Part shown: positions 12,698-24,402 of the stretch, in pieces
How positions within the stretch are numbered: position 1 is the stretch's first letter
Layout: every line of letters starts with the position of its first letter
Origin: Lingula anatina
Taxonomy: Eukaryota > Brachiopoda > Lingulata > Lingulida > Lingulidae
Length of the DNA: 64,000 nt
NCBI RefSeq assembly: GCF_001039355.2
Contig: NW_019775495.1
Location: forward strand, 68,977 to 132,976
Direction of reading: 5' to 3'
Position numbers and translations under genes: made by a program
Notes under the pieces: generated by a model
Databases searched by the model: none
Told to the model about the DNA's origin: nothing
Seen by the model: only the letters and a program-made list of their open reading frames with translations

Positions 12698-14017
12698 ATC
12701 TTGAATAACCAGGATATTTGCCTCAGAAAATGTTAGCATGTTAATGCACACTGACGCAGGCATGCACGAACGCACACATGTTCAGTGTTTGGGGATTTTG
12801 CACAGGAATACCAGATGCACATTGACCATCTGTCGTGAAACCACTGAGGCATGGCAAGCTGCTTTTGTCTCACTCTGAGATTGAGATTATCACCTGGGTT
12901 ATCATCGTGTATCCGTCATCTGTGACATTTCATTTAATGATACAAGACTAGTCAATTTTTCAGTGCATTTTTACAAGTAAATTGAAGATATGAACATGTC
13001 CCTTCACATTGTCACTGAAACCCCAAAATCTCTTGAGATGCCCAAGCCCAAAGAGCTGGTTGTCTGCTTCTAGCTACAGTGCAGTTTCCATGAATCCTGT
13101 TTCTATTTGCTTGTCATGTACATTTGACCATCTGAAGTTTTCAGCTGCTTGTAGATTAAACCTTTTGTTTGTCTCTCTTGGTGGTGACGTTATAGCATGT
13201 TTCCAATCCCATCAGTTGAATAGATAATTCAAGAAGAAAAATGGAAAGATTACCCATTGTAGTTGGTTTGTTCATGTGACTTGAAAAAGAAAAGAATATT
13301 CATTTATCTTTTGGTAATGTTGTCACTCAGATTACTTCATACTGATGGTTGTTGGCAGGGATGTTCAGACAAAGGAGTTTATCAGCTGTGAACAATTGAA
13401 TTTTCTTTCTTTAATGACCCTGTCAAACAACAAGTGCTAGCAGGTCAAAAACAAAAAAATAAAAATAGAAACCACAGCAAGTTTCCTAGAAATGGAAGTT
13501 GGTAGCAAGTATTGTGACTTAGATAGACAAGGATCCATCTTAGCATTGGGTTTGTACAGTCTTTGTGAAAGACAGGATTGATTAATTTTATCCTTGTAGA
13601 AGATTTCAATCTTTATATGTTTTAAGAAGAGTTTAGGATGTTGTTGGGGTTGAAACGTTGTTGGAGTGGAATGTTCAAATACAGGAGAGAATTTTAATCC
13701 TACAGACAGGTAGTAGGCCTAGAGACGCTATAAACCAATACAATGAATGCAAAGAGTAATGATGAAGGAATTTTTATGGCTTTTAGCTTACTGATGGGAA
13801 TTCAAACCTGATGACTTAAGAATCACAAACCAATGCCGAACAATTGGCTCTGACTAATTGGCTCGAAACTGACGCGATCTGCAAGTAGTTATTTAAAAAG
13901 ACATGATTGGTCGGATATGTGACCAACACAAAATACGCCTCGGGTATTGTAACATGCAGAACTGAATGAAACGACAAATGTGCCCTCAGAAATTCTGGAG
14001 ACAGCAGTGAGTTGTGT

Positions 14018-14095
14018 TAGCTGCAGGAACTGGAGACTCTTGTAGCTTTAGCTGTAGGAACTGGAGACTGTAGGTTACAGCTAGCTGTAGGAACC
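14018..14095. repeat. minisatellite, GGAACTGGAGACT type
   Basis: The phrase GCTGYAGGAACTGGAGACT occurs twice, followed by a truncated GCTGTAGGAACC, with TAGCT linkers. Three imperfect tandem units. Confidence 0.7.
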
Positions 14096-16448
14096 ATGTA
14101 ACTAGCCCTGCCAGGTTGTGTGACAAAATTTTTGCTTGACTCGAGCTAAATATACAAATCGTTTATTCATATTTTTTCATTACATGTGATAAAAGAATAA
14201 GAAACATACTTAAAATTACATGTACACTGATGATTTTGCTTTGGTGTCATTGAGAAGGCTCTTGCCAGTTTCACTTAATTATTTTGCTGTATGGTCAAAT
14301 AAAAATGAAAAAAAAAAACATTTGCTAAAGTTGAAAGCTGTAAAAGAAAGCATGTCTTCCACAGGAAAAGCAGGAATTTAGATGTGGGAGGACTTGTTCC
14401 CTACAAGGATGAAGTTTATTAATTATCACACAGTGACCTTTAGGCAGGTTATGAGCAAATTATCATAGGACACAATAACATGTTGACAATACTTTGGGAG
14501 AAGATAGCATTGTACAGGTGGAACTTATAAATGATTCCTTTAGAAATCTTATTCAGAGCAATTTTGTAAGTATAGTTTTAGACACAAATGGAATTTTTTT
14601 TTCTAAAGTTGGTAGTTATGACAAATGTTGGGAAATGTAAGAAAATGATTTGCTGTAGCAACTTTTTACAAAATAATTCTAATGTGATTGATTTCCTCTT
14701 ATGGTGTTCTTTATGTTCAGAGTTGATCTGTGTGAATTATTTTAAAAGTATCTTCGCAGGGGCATGTTAATGAAAATTTGATGTCACTTCAAGTACATTT
14801 TGTACAATATTGTATTTGTGTTATTTTTTTAACAGTTCACACGAACCTTTCTTCCAAATCTTTTTTTGGAAAATACTTTTTTGTGGCTAAAAAGCAAAGC
14901 AGACGACAGGCGAACTGGCAGATGGCTTATCAAAGTGGTGAGAAAAAGCAGTAAAAAAACAGGCAGATAAAGATGTCAACAGCATGTCAAATATACAGCA
15001 GTGGCTCTAATGAAACATGACTGGGTACTTTGTTAGGGCAACTTCTATGATAACAGACAAGCGAGGAGAATATTTCAAGATGTGCTATGTGGGGGATGCG
15101 TGGTTTGCATGCATGTGCGTGTGCAATTACACATGCGCATTCAGGTACACATGGAGATGTATACACAAACACACACTCATGCAAACACCTTTAGAGATTT
15201 CAAGCTAAAATATGCCTTCTTAATTTCCAGGTTCATTTGTTATGATCTGGTAGTATTGCCCATTTTAATTATCAAAATTACGCACACATACTAGTAGAAG
15301 TTATCTGGATTTATGATTATTTTTCAGTTATAAAATCCCACTAATTCTTATTTACAATTCTATCTCATCCAGACTTTTTATTTATTTCTATATATACAAC
15401 AGCTGTTGAACTTATCCATGATAAGCTGTAGACAATGACATTTAAAACAGATACCAGTATGATAATGTACTTTCTAAATGGTAAATGGAAGAGGGTTTTC
15501 ATGTCAGGCCAGAGTTCAGTATTCTTCAGTGTTTTTGCACTATGTTATCAAATGAATTATTCTCTAAGATCCTAGGATGAGGGTTACATATTATATTTAT
15601 AATCATCATGGGAAGAAGTCACTGGAAGTTTAAGGCAGCAGAGAAAGGAAGTAAAACGTTTTAGTTATGTATGTGCATGGCCAGTATACAGTTCCTGAAT
15701 AATGATTTTCACTTATTGGCATATATGTATTAGTAGAAGACTGTATAAATGTGTAACAAGTAAAGGGCAATTTGCTTGACAAGGCCACAAATGACCGAAA
15801 ATACATGATCGCGAATCTGGTCCATCTATATTCTTATCTTTAAGGTGGCCCTTTTTATTTTAAAAAGGTCAGAAGTGGGCCATTATACCTGATCTTGTTC
15901 AGGTTAAAGCATGGCCTCCAAACTTTGTATAGGTCCTCCTACTCCATTTTTCTCCTGCATGATTCAGACATTCTGGAACAGTTGGTCATGTCTGTTGTGA
16001 CCGATAATTAACATTTTTCAAGAACCACATTCTGCTCAGTTGGTCCAAGGCAGCGGCCATTTTGAATTAACAGTCAGTCCATGAGAAATTCATTTCGGCT
16101 AACAAATCTGCTGTTTTTAAAAAAATTTAGAAAAATTAGTATATCTGGTGACCCCTGCAGAGTGCATATTTAGCAACGTGCCCTGTAAACTGTCTATAAG
16201 GCAGACTGAAGAGCATAATTGGTGATAATTTCATTGTGGGTTCTCTCTGGTGTGTTTACTGTGGTGCATTATGGGAATATGAGGACAGAATCTGTGTAAG
16301 CGTTTTGATAAGAGTACAGTTCATGTTGACACAAAGTTCAAACCAATCCCATTGGGCAGGATTTTTTTAACTGGGTGTATGTGATATCCTATTTCAGTAA
16401 TGGCTATTTCAAATTTCTGAGTATAACGATTCCTTTCCTGTAGAAATA

Positions 16449-17758
16449 CAGACTTTACGAAAGGCGTCGGACCGTCGGACATGCCTGGCAAATTTCGTCT
16501 CGGTCCGATAAAAAATCCTGTATCGTCGGACCTTATGTCCGGCGAGTTTTCAAACTGACTGGGAATGTGTAAATATAAGGAATACGTTGTTGTTTCTTTT
16601 CTGGACGATATATTTTTCTTCATTTGAAAAGAGAGACGGGGTGAAAATCTCGGGGAGTTCCCAGCTAATTATACATAATTTATTAACCTCAGTTTCACTC
16701 ACAAATACTATTTTATGACTGGCTGAGGTTGGGGAATTCCTGAATGATGTAATGTACAGTCTCGTTTTCGTTTTCGTAATACCCCTACACAACAAAATGG
16801 CCGCAACACATGTGCTCGTGCTATTTGCGTTTTTACCGACTTGATCCTCTGTTTTTTCATTATCAGTCCTACACAGTTCTCATGGATAAGCCTTTTGCTT
16901 AGAAAATGATGTTGTTGAACTTTAAACACTTCGTTGGTGTAAAGCTTGGCAAAAATGAAAACGAAGTGAAGTGAAGAAGAGAAACGGAAGTTTAATAAAA
17001 TTGGAAAGAAGGTAGGCCCTGGCGGACTTGTGATCTGTAGGAGAGGAAAATAGTGTGTGCCGAGTGTCAGGAGTACTAAAGTTATCATTTTGATCAATAG
17101 CAACAGAAATGTTACAACTTTATTACGGGTTCTTAAATTATGGAACATATGTACGTATTTGCATGTACCATTCATCACGAGTTGGAGAAAGTGCGCATGA
17201 ACTTGATGAAAGCTCACAGTTTGAGTTTCTTTTTATAAAAAAAAGAAATAAAATGAAAAAGGAACTTAGACTCGGACTGGACAGTCCCTGTCAAAGCTTC
17301 AATTGGATGAAAGAGACTGCCTTACTGTGCTGTTTCAAAATGCATAAGTTATTGCCAAAAACAAGGTGTGAAATGGTTATCTGATTAACAGACGTTTTTA
17401 TGGACATACATTTGATATTACTAGCTACACATTCTTCATACTTGTATTGTTTTTAGTCCTTGTATCATTCCACAGCTTCTTTTTCATTAAATAAAAAACA
17501 ACTTGTTATGCAAGTAATTTTTTACCTATTTTTTTTCTTCCTTATTTTACTTTTTTACAAATAAATATATATCAAAAAATTAATATTTGATTTAATGTCA
17601 ATGATTTAAAACTTTAGAAAATACACATGAAAACATGAATAATGGTTCATATTTCTATTATTTTACTTCGGTCTGACAGATTTTGTTTCGGTCTGACAGA
17701 ATTTTCAAGCTTGTCAGACCGAATGTCTGACAGATTTTTTGGCCTTTCGTAAAGTCTG
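16449..17758. mobile_element. 1.31-kb terminal-inverted-repeat DNA transposon, probably non-autonomous
   Basis: The left end CAGACTTTACGAAAGGC and the right end GCCTTTCGTAAAGTCTG are perfect 17-base inverted repeats. They are flanked directly by GAAATA (16443-16448 and 17759-17764), an apparent 6-bp target duplication. Both subterminal regions are packed with GTCYGAC motifs in either orientation: GTCGGAC forms at 16466-16543 and GTCTGAC/GTCAGAC forms at 17669-17733. Such arrays are typical of transposase-binding sites. The longest frame inside (minus strand, 16708-17217, 169 codons) has no transposase motif that I recognise. The ends resemble no family that I can name with confidence. Confidence 0.8.
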
Positions 17759-18261
17759 GAAATATTGGTCCAAGCTGCATCTAAAATATTTTTATGCTTG
17801 TAATACATGCATGATCTGGTTCATGGTATGACGGTATGAATAACAAGCAAGTCTTAATTTGTGTTAGATTGTATCTGGGAGCTACTTGTACGTGGGTCGA
17901 TTCCTCCATGATAGGACTGTCTCTACCATTGAAAACATGCAGTGTTTTCTCCACGAATTTCCTGGCATGCCTGGTGATACTATTGTAGAGATGGAGTTTT
18001 TTGACCTAACATTGAATGTCGTGATTAAAACCTCTTCTGTCATATAAGTACTGCAACAGTTTTTTTTTTCTAACGAGCATTGCTTTACGTACAAAATTGG
18101 CATTTAAAAGAGCGACACTTCATTTTCTTGCCTCAGCCAATTTTACCGGTCCTTGCTCTAAGTAGCAAGCTCGTTGTACTGAAGTTTTTTGTTTTCTGTG
18201 AAGATATATGTTCTTATAAACTACGATGTGATTTTAATGTCATTTTTCCTTCTCATTTCAG

Positions 18262-18622
18262 ATAGTCTTTGGAGAGAACTACACCTGTTACACAAGTACC
18301 AACACAGACCTTGTCACAACCACTGCTGATCGTAGGACCTCCCAATAACCGTAGTGGATAATTATTTTCTACGTAAAGAAAAAAAAAAGGAAGCATCTTT
18401 ACCAGAAAAAAAAAAGAATCAAAGGAAATTCTTCTATTTTTGTACCCAATGTGTCATACGTTTATACACTGTAGAGTGTATAGATAGAAGTTTTGTACAT
18501 AAACTGAGCATTTAAAGATTTTACATAATCTGTGTTATAAATCTGACACCAAAGAGGTCAGATAATTTGTCAAAATAACTGGTTGTTACATAAATAAAAA
18601 CTTTTCAAGAACAGACGCAAAC
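18262..18622 (+). other. mbl: exon 2, 5' UTR part
   Basis: The acceptor CCTTCTCATTTCAG ends at 18261. The 361-nt leader that follows is AT-rich and contains one short upstream ORF (ATG 18449, stop 18485-18487, 12 codons). The main start has a good context (CAAACATGG). Long leaders are usual for this gene family. The first AUG of exon 2 belongs to the upstream ORF, which may dampen or tune translation. Confidence 0.75.
18449..18487 (+). promoter_or_regulatory. upstream ORF in mbl leader
   Basis: Twelve codons from ATGTGTCAT to TAG, closing 135 bases before the main start. The context is ordinary (A at -3 is lacking), so leaky scanning is likely. A regulatory role is inference. Confidence 0.4.
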
Positions 18623-18862
18623 ATGGCTATGGTAAATCCGGCAGCAGGGATACCTAATTCGGCAGTAATGAACCCAATGGCGGCTGCTCAACTGGCTACT
18701 TTGGCCAATCAAAAGGATTCTCGTTGGCTAACGCTGGAAGTGTGTCGAGAATACCAAAGGAACAAGTGCACACGTACAGAGCTGGAGTGTAAATTCGCAC
18801 ACCCTCCTCCGCATGTGGAAGTTCAGAATGGAAGAGTCACATGTTGTTTTGATTCTATAAAG
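18623..18862 (+). CDS. mbl: muscleblind exon 2: start codon, zinc finger 1, first half of finger 2
   Basis: These are the first 80 residues of a muscleblind-family splicing regulator. Muscleblind proteins bind YGCY motifs in pre-mRNA through CCCH zinc fingers and control alternative splicing, RNA localisation and stability. After a roughly 30-residue Ala/Asn/Met-rich leader the exon encodes [19 protein letters not shown], the family signature. Finger 1 is C41-X7-C49-X6-C56-X3-H60. C75 begins finger 2, which is completed in the next exon. The start is the first of two nearby ATGs (codons 1 and 3) and has A at -3 and G at +4. The exon ends AAG|GTGGGT in phase 0, splitting finger 2 at the position I recall for both fly and vertebrate genes. 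The two introns around it are about 11.5 and 19.8 kb. Confidence 0.96.
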
Positions 18863-18867
18863 GTGGG

Positions 18868-18890
18868 TTTGTTTGTTTGTTTGTTTGTTG
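18868..18890. repeat. (TTTG)n microsatellite at donor +6
   Basis: Five TTTG units start six bases into intron 2. Confidence 0.85.
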
Positions 18891-18918
18891 TTTGGTAGTT
18901 TCCTTAACCAAAATGTTA

Positions 18919-19133
18919 CAGGACCCTTTGGGACTCTACAGGAATCGTATTGGACTCTATAGGAAGCTTATCGGACTTAATAGGGTCCTACAGGATTCTA
19001 TAGGAATTCTATGTCTCAGTAGGAATCTTGTAGGAATCCTAAAGGACTCTATGGGACTCTTTAGGAATTCTATGGGAAATCTTATAGGATTCCTATCTAG
19101 GATATGGCCTGAAGGATCCCGTAGGAAATTTTG
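18919..19133. repeat. degenerate 10-12-bp array, consensus near AGGAATCTAT/GGGACTCTAT
   Basis: About 17 imperfect units of 9-12 bases are strung together: GGGACTCTAC, AGGAATCGTATT, GGACTCTAT, AGGATTCTAT, AGGAATTCTAT, AGGAATCCTAA and so on. Many contain GGAATCC or GGATCC palindromes, so units can pair with one another. The array begins 57 bases after the exon 2 donor. It also explains the repetitive GLYRN-like translation of that region, which is not a gene. Confidence 0.85.
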
Positions 19134-22065
19134 TAAGGTTTGGTTTGATCGTTTGTCTCTGTATTTATTTGTTTGTCTATCTTTTCTTTCCCATTGTATC
19201 TTTGGTATGTCTGTTTATGTGGAAACAGTTTATGTGGTTATATTCCAAAAGTGAGATTTGGTGTTTGTCAGCATAAAAAAGAAGGAGATATGGTATCTGT
19301 AGTTTGTTGGGTTTGGTTTCAAAAGGAAATAATCCACCTTCATTCAATTTTTTTTCCTCAAAATAATTACTTTTGATTTTTTTTTTCATTTTATGGTATA
19401 TATAAAAAGACAGTTAAAAGACATTATAAACTTTTGCCAGTGGTAGTTTGCATTCTTTCCATCAGAATAGTTGAAATAATTACTATTGATCACACTTAAT
19501 ACACACTTAACACTAAACTAGCTGGTAGACATCTTTTGCTTGTAGGGAATTAAGTTATATTTAAAAGGGCTTTGTGTTACTTTAATGGATAATTTTTTTC
19601 CAGGTAATACGCCCATATCACAGAAATGGAGATTGAATGAACTCGGTCGGTGTATTTTTATTGCTACACGTTCTTGAATATGTGTTCATGTCAAACATAC
19701 ATTTCCACAGTCTTCTTGGTCTAAAAACACTAAATACATATCCATAATCTATATACAGCCCTGACATTGTTTTTCAATTAGATTAGTCTGTGATGGAAAC
19801 TCTTCCAATGGCTTGTATCCGTTTTCTACATTGCCATAATTGCAACAGCAGATGAATGTCTTGTCTGCTGAAGCAAGAAGGTAATGGTATATAATGTATC
19901 ACTTCGGAAGTTTTTCTTCCTTGATTCCTGGAAAATATGATGTGGATTCAGATATAAAGATGTTCTCATGTCACTTTGTGGTTCCCATATGAAATATAAG
20001 AGCCTGAATCACAAAAAGAAAGAAAAAAAAAGAAATTTTGGATGAAATGTCATCTCTTTGCATGTTTCTTTTTTTGCATGCTAATTTTTTTTTTTTTTTT
20101 ACTTATTCTCAGCAAATAAGTTCAAGGACTTGCCTATCCCATTTACATTCCCATGCACTACATTAAAGTATCAGACCAAGGTGCTATAAGGTTAAAATGA
20201 ACATCAGAGAAAAAAAAGGGTCCTGTTCACACCAAGCTTCAGGAGATCAACCTGTTTCCCTTGGTAGGTTCAATAGGATATCAAAGAGGTGCATGTCTTT
20301 TCATGTGTTTTCTGCATGCAAATGGAAACCTAGCCCTGGTTCTGACGAAACAAAAAGGGAACCTGTTTTTAAATGAATTGGATTAGTTCTGCTAGGCTAA
20401 ACAGGGATATCCATTGGAAAAACAAAGTAAAACACCTTGTGATTTTTTACCTTTTCCAATCTTACCCATTATTCATTTATTTATTTTGGTTGTTTGTTTG
20501 TTCATTTTAATTCATTTTGGTCTGCGTTTTTATTTTATTTTTAGCCAAATGTTTATATAGGTTTATATTTGAATAATTTATTATATTTATTACATTAAAT
20601 GGGGGGAAAAACTGCCTGCTGAAAAATAAATGATAATCAAATATTGAATTGCATCACAGCATCATATTTATCTTAATGATGTTTTTTAAATAATCCACTG
20701 ATTTTGTTCACACTCTTGGTTCTCTTGTACTTGGTTCTCTCGTAAGAAGAACCCAGCAGGACACGCTGTTTCTATCTGCCTTGACCTTTATGTGCCGTGC
20801 AGTGCTGTAGATAAGGATATCACAATGTAAAAGCTGGACAGAGCGTCTTGAGGATGTCAAGCAAAATTGTTGAATTTTAGTCTCCTTTTTTTTCCTCCAG
20901 TTTTTCAATTGGTGGTCTTGGGGATAATAAGACTTGTATCTTATTACCTGTGTCCAAAATGAAAAAAAAATTAATGCCTGTAAATAGTTGTTTCTCTAAG
21001 GGTCTGCAATAAGTGCAAATATCTGTCCCGTTACTTTTAACTTGACCTCTTCGGTTCGGGATAATAGTATTCTTCTATCGAACATCAAATAATGTGTAAG
21101 CAGAAGCATGCAATTTCCTATAAGTCTAGCTTGTTCTTTAATTCTCAAACACTAACAAGACTTTGATCTGGGTGAAACATTCTTACTTAAGTGTTTCATG
21201 TTTTAAGATCAAACGAACATGAGAGGGATGCTCGAAAATATCTCTATATTTGATACATTTTGATACGCCTTTGCCATCTGTTTTTTCCCAAGAACTCGCT
21301 GCCCAAAGGGCTTATCCAGTTTAAGCACATTTATCTAGTTTAAATCCTGTAACATTTATTCTAAATTTTTTAATGTTCAATAAAAATTTAAATGCTTGAA
21401 GATTCCTCAACTCCAATACATGTTGATATTAAAATTAATTATCCCTTTCTTTTTCAAATCCAGTAAACATAAACTACATATTCTAATTTGTTACTAGTCA
21501 CAATTCATATAAAACTTACTGTTTGAACATTTTCAGTTCATGAAAAGCTATCTGAAAGTTGCATCCAGTTTTGACACATAGGTATACTGAATATATTTTT
21601 AAACTGACAAGCCATACTTGAAAGTTCTCCAATTTTGATACATGATTTTCCTCCCTCCTGCTGGCGCCTGGCAATATCAAGTAACCCGATATAACGTTGT
21701 ACAGCGATAATGGGCCCAGGTGATTAAATACAATCTCCCATTTATGTGCCTGAGAAGGCAGCGATGTTTTTTGAAAAACAAGAGAAGCAATTGGTGCGAG
21801 AAAGATAGAATGTTTTGATTCATCAAGCGTTTTGCTGTCCCCCAGGGTGTTTTGTTGCCAGGAAGAATATTGGTTTTGAATAGCGCGAGTGAGATAACAG
21901 TGGGTTTGTTGTCTGCTGTGAAAACATGAGGAAAAAGGAAACCGTTTGTTGTTTATAATCCTGTGGTAATAAGATGAAGGCTTTCAGATGGTCTGACTTT
22001 AGGTATAGGCATGTTGTTTTTAGATAACGAAAAAAAAAGTTTTGTTTCGCTAACCCCCCTTATCC

Positions 22066-22114
22066 TTCTCTCTCTCTCTCTCTTTCTCTCCTTCTCTCTC
22101 TTTCTCTCTCTCTC
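22066..22114. repeat. interrupted (TC)n microsatellite
   Basis: About 48 bases of TC with a few TTTC and CTTC interruptions. Confidence 0.9.
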
Positions 22115-24364
22115 ATATACACGTATCAAATGAAGTTAACTGACCTTAGTCACTAGCATTGCCATGGAAAGTAAATGGCAATTAATTCATATTCCTGTTA
22201 TCAAGTTTTCCCAGGCTATCTTCAGTTGCCAGAGAGCATTTTGTCCCGAAGATTAGGACAAAGGCTGCAATATCAGAAAACACAATCTGCAAAACAGCTA
22301 TAAAAAAAAACAACAATATTGTGTAAATTAATCTGCTTTCGAAAAAAGAGCATGTGAAGAGCATTTGGTTCTTTGTTTCATCACGAAATATGAAATGCTA
22401 TAATTCAAGTCCCTGGATTATGGAGAAAATGGATATGTGACAAAACGTCCGTTAGGTCGATCTTTCACTGCCGCTCTCACCTGGGGTTTTCTCAGTGGAA
22501 ATATGACAGACAAAGGCGCTAGTCAAATAATCAGTGAATCTGGATTTGTTTGAGAAGCTACAGGGCAATTTAGACATAATCTAGAGTATTTTATTACATA
22601 ATATTTAAATTAAGGGGTTAAAATTTCAGCAGGAGATAAGAAAAAAAATGAATATATGTGTGCCGTTAATGTCTGCATGGTGAATCATCTACACTGTATT
22701 ATCATGTGAAATTTTCAGTTTGTGTCTGTCTGTGAGCAGCAAATCTTTGTAATTTGAATCATGATATATATATGTGTATATATGAATTCATGCAGGTAAA
22801 AATATATTTATATAAATATGTCTATGTTATTTTGCACTGGTGGGTTTGAATTTTGTATGAATGTCATGCATGATTAATGTTAAATATGCCAATGTATTTT
22901 ACAATTATTGAGAAAGGCAGGCAATCAAAACATAGGTTATAATAACCTGTGAACTGAACAACGGAAATGCATAAATATTTGTTGATAAATAAAAACTAAA
23001 GTAGTCCATAGGTTGGTATTTAGTCTTGCAAGGAATGAAAAATAAATTGCATGAAATAACAGTATAAAAACTAGGCATTTGCCATTTAGAGCAGTAAAGC
23101 ATGTATCTTATTAACCCCCCCCTCCCACCAGGATTGTGGTTAAAATCCTCCTCTTATTATTATCTTGTGTTAGCAGTCTAGAAACAAAAGCCAACTTTTT
23201 CTTAAATACAACTGATGAGCACGATGTGTGGATTGCATGATGTTGCACCCTTTTCTTTCATGCATGCCGCCATTTTGAAATTGGTTGATGAGAATGTCGT
23301 AATCTTGTGAGGTCATGAGATCGCAGGAAATGGAAAACAATTTAGTACGAAAGAGGCAATGGGTGCACACACATCATCAAATGTACACATGTTGAACAAC
23401 TGACTTGAGGAATATTGAATAATATCTTCTAAAATTGTAGATTAAGATGGAAAAAAAATAAGAGGTATGAGATTGGTAGGCGTGACATGTCCCCATCTAA
23501 GACATTATGGCGTGAGACATGCATTCAGTGCATAGTGGTAATCCTGGCATAGGTTGAGTTGCTTTATATCAGGAATTAAGTCATTACTCAGACATGCTGA
23601 AAACTTCAAAATAGCTGACATTTGAATGAGCAGTTAAGAAAAATTTGCTGGACTGTTTTTGAAGGACATTTTTCCCAGACTGACTTTAAATTCAAAGTGG
23701 CTACTCTAAAAATTATTGCCGTTCCTTTTTACCGTCTGAACATAATTTTGAACCAGTCCTTGAAAATTTTATCTGTCATCATGAGAAGGGAAGGATAGAA
23801 TATATAAAAATGGAGGATGGTGAGGTCATGGGAACAGGTTTGAGTGCAATCCTAGTATATTCCTTACAAACATGAACTGACTGACTCCCCTGACTTCAAC
23901 CAAACTTACAACAATATAATCAATATGGCTGGAAGGGTGAGGAAAGTTTTGGGATATGAAAATACATTTGAACACTGTCCTTAACTGTCTTTCTCTTACA
24001 TAAATGATGTGTAAATAAATTAATTGATAGATTATTTAACTAATAATGCAAAGTTGTGTGAAGAAAACGGTGGCGTGCATGACCAAATGGCCATCATAAA
24101 TGACTTGGCATAGCGAAGTGCAAACATGGCTGTCAAGCACATTTGCCTGTCTTCTGTATCACCTTGTATGGATTTGTATATTATGTACCGACAGAATTAC
24201 ACCCAGCGCCCGTGTTGACCTCCCCTATGGCAGGTGGTCACTCAAGGCCAAAGTGAAGTGTTGACCATTTAGATTGGCCCAGATAAAGGGTCAGCGACAC
24301 TGCTGGGCCAGTGAACTCCTGATGACCTGGGCAGTAAATGCAGGGTGGGCATATTTATATACCA

Positions 24365-24365
<1 letters not shown>

Positions 24366-24396
<31 letters not shown>
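24366..24396. repeat. (TA)n microsatellite
   Basis: About 15 TA units, followed by an ATGTATATGTATG tail. Confidence 0.92.

Positions 24397-24402
<6 letters not shown>

Larger units (their letters stand above)
6769..18261 (+). other. mbl: intron 1 (5'-UTR intron)
   Basis: About 11.5 kb between the putative leader exon and exon 2. It holds CT, GA, GACA and CA microsatellites, a perfect RFX-type X-box (12067-12080), a small GGAACTGGAGACT minisatellite (14018-14095) and a 1.31-kb inverted-repeat element (16449-17758). I see no convincing gene. If exon 1 is wrong, much of this is simply upstream DNA. Confidence 0.45.

Noticed and set aside
16708-17217. 169-codon minus-strand frame, the longest in the window
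   Set aside because: It lies inside the 1.31-kb transposon. I looked for zinc-binding (THAP or BED) and DDE/RNase H motifs and found none that held up. It is probably incidental or a decayed fragment.
17885-17905. GGGTCGATTCC, similar to a tRNA TpsiC arm
   Set aside because: No acceptor stem, D-arm or anticodon arm can be formed around it.
18877-19254. 125-codon frame following exon 2
   Set aside because: It is the translation of the GGACTCTAT-type array; the GLYRN-like repeats reflect the DNA repeat.
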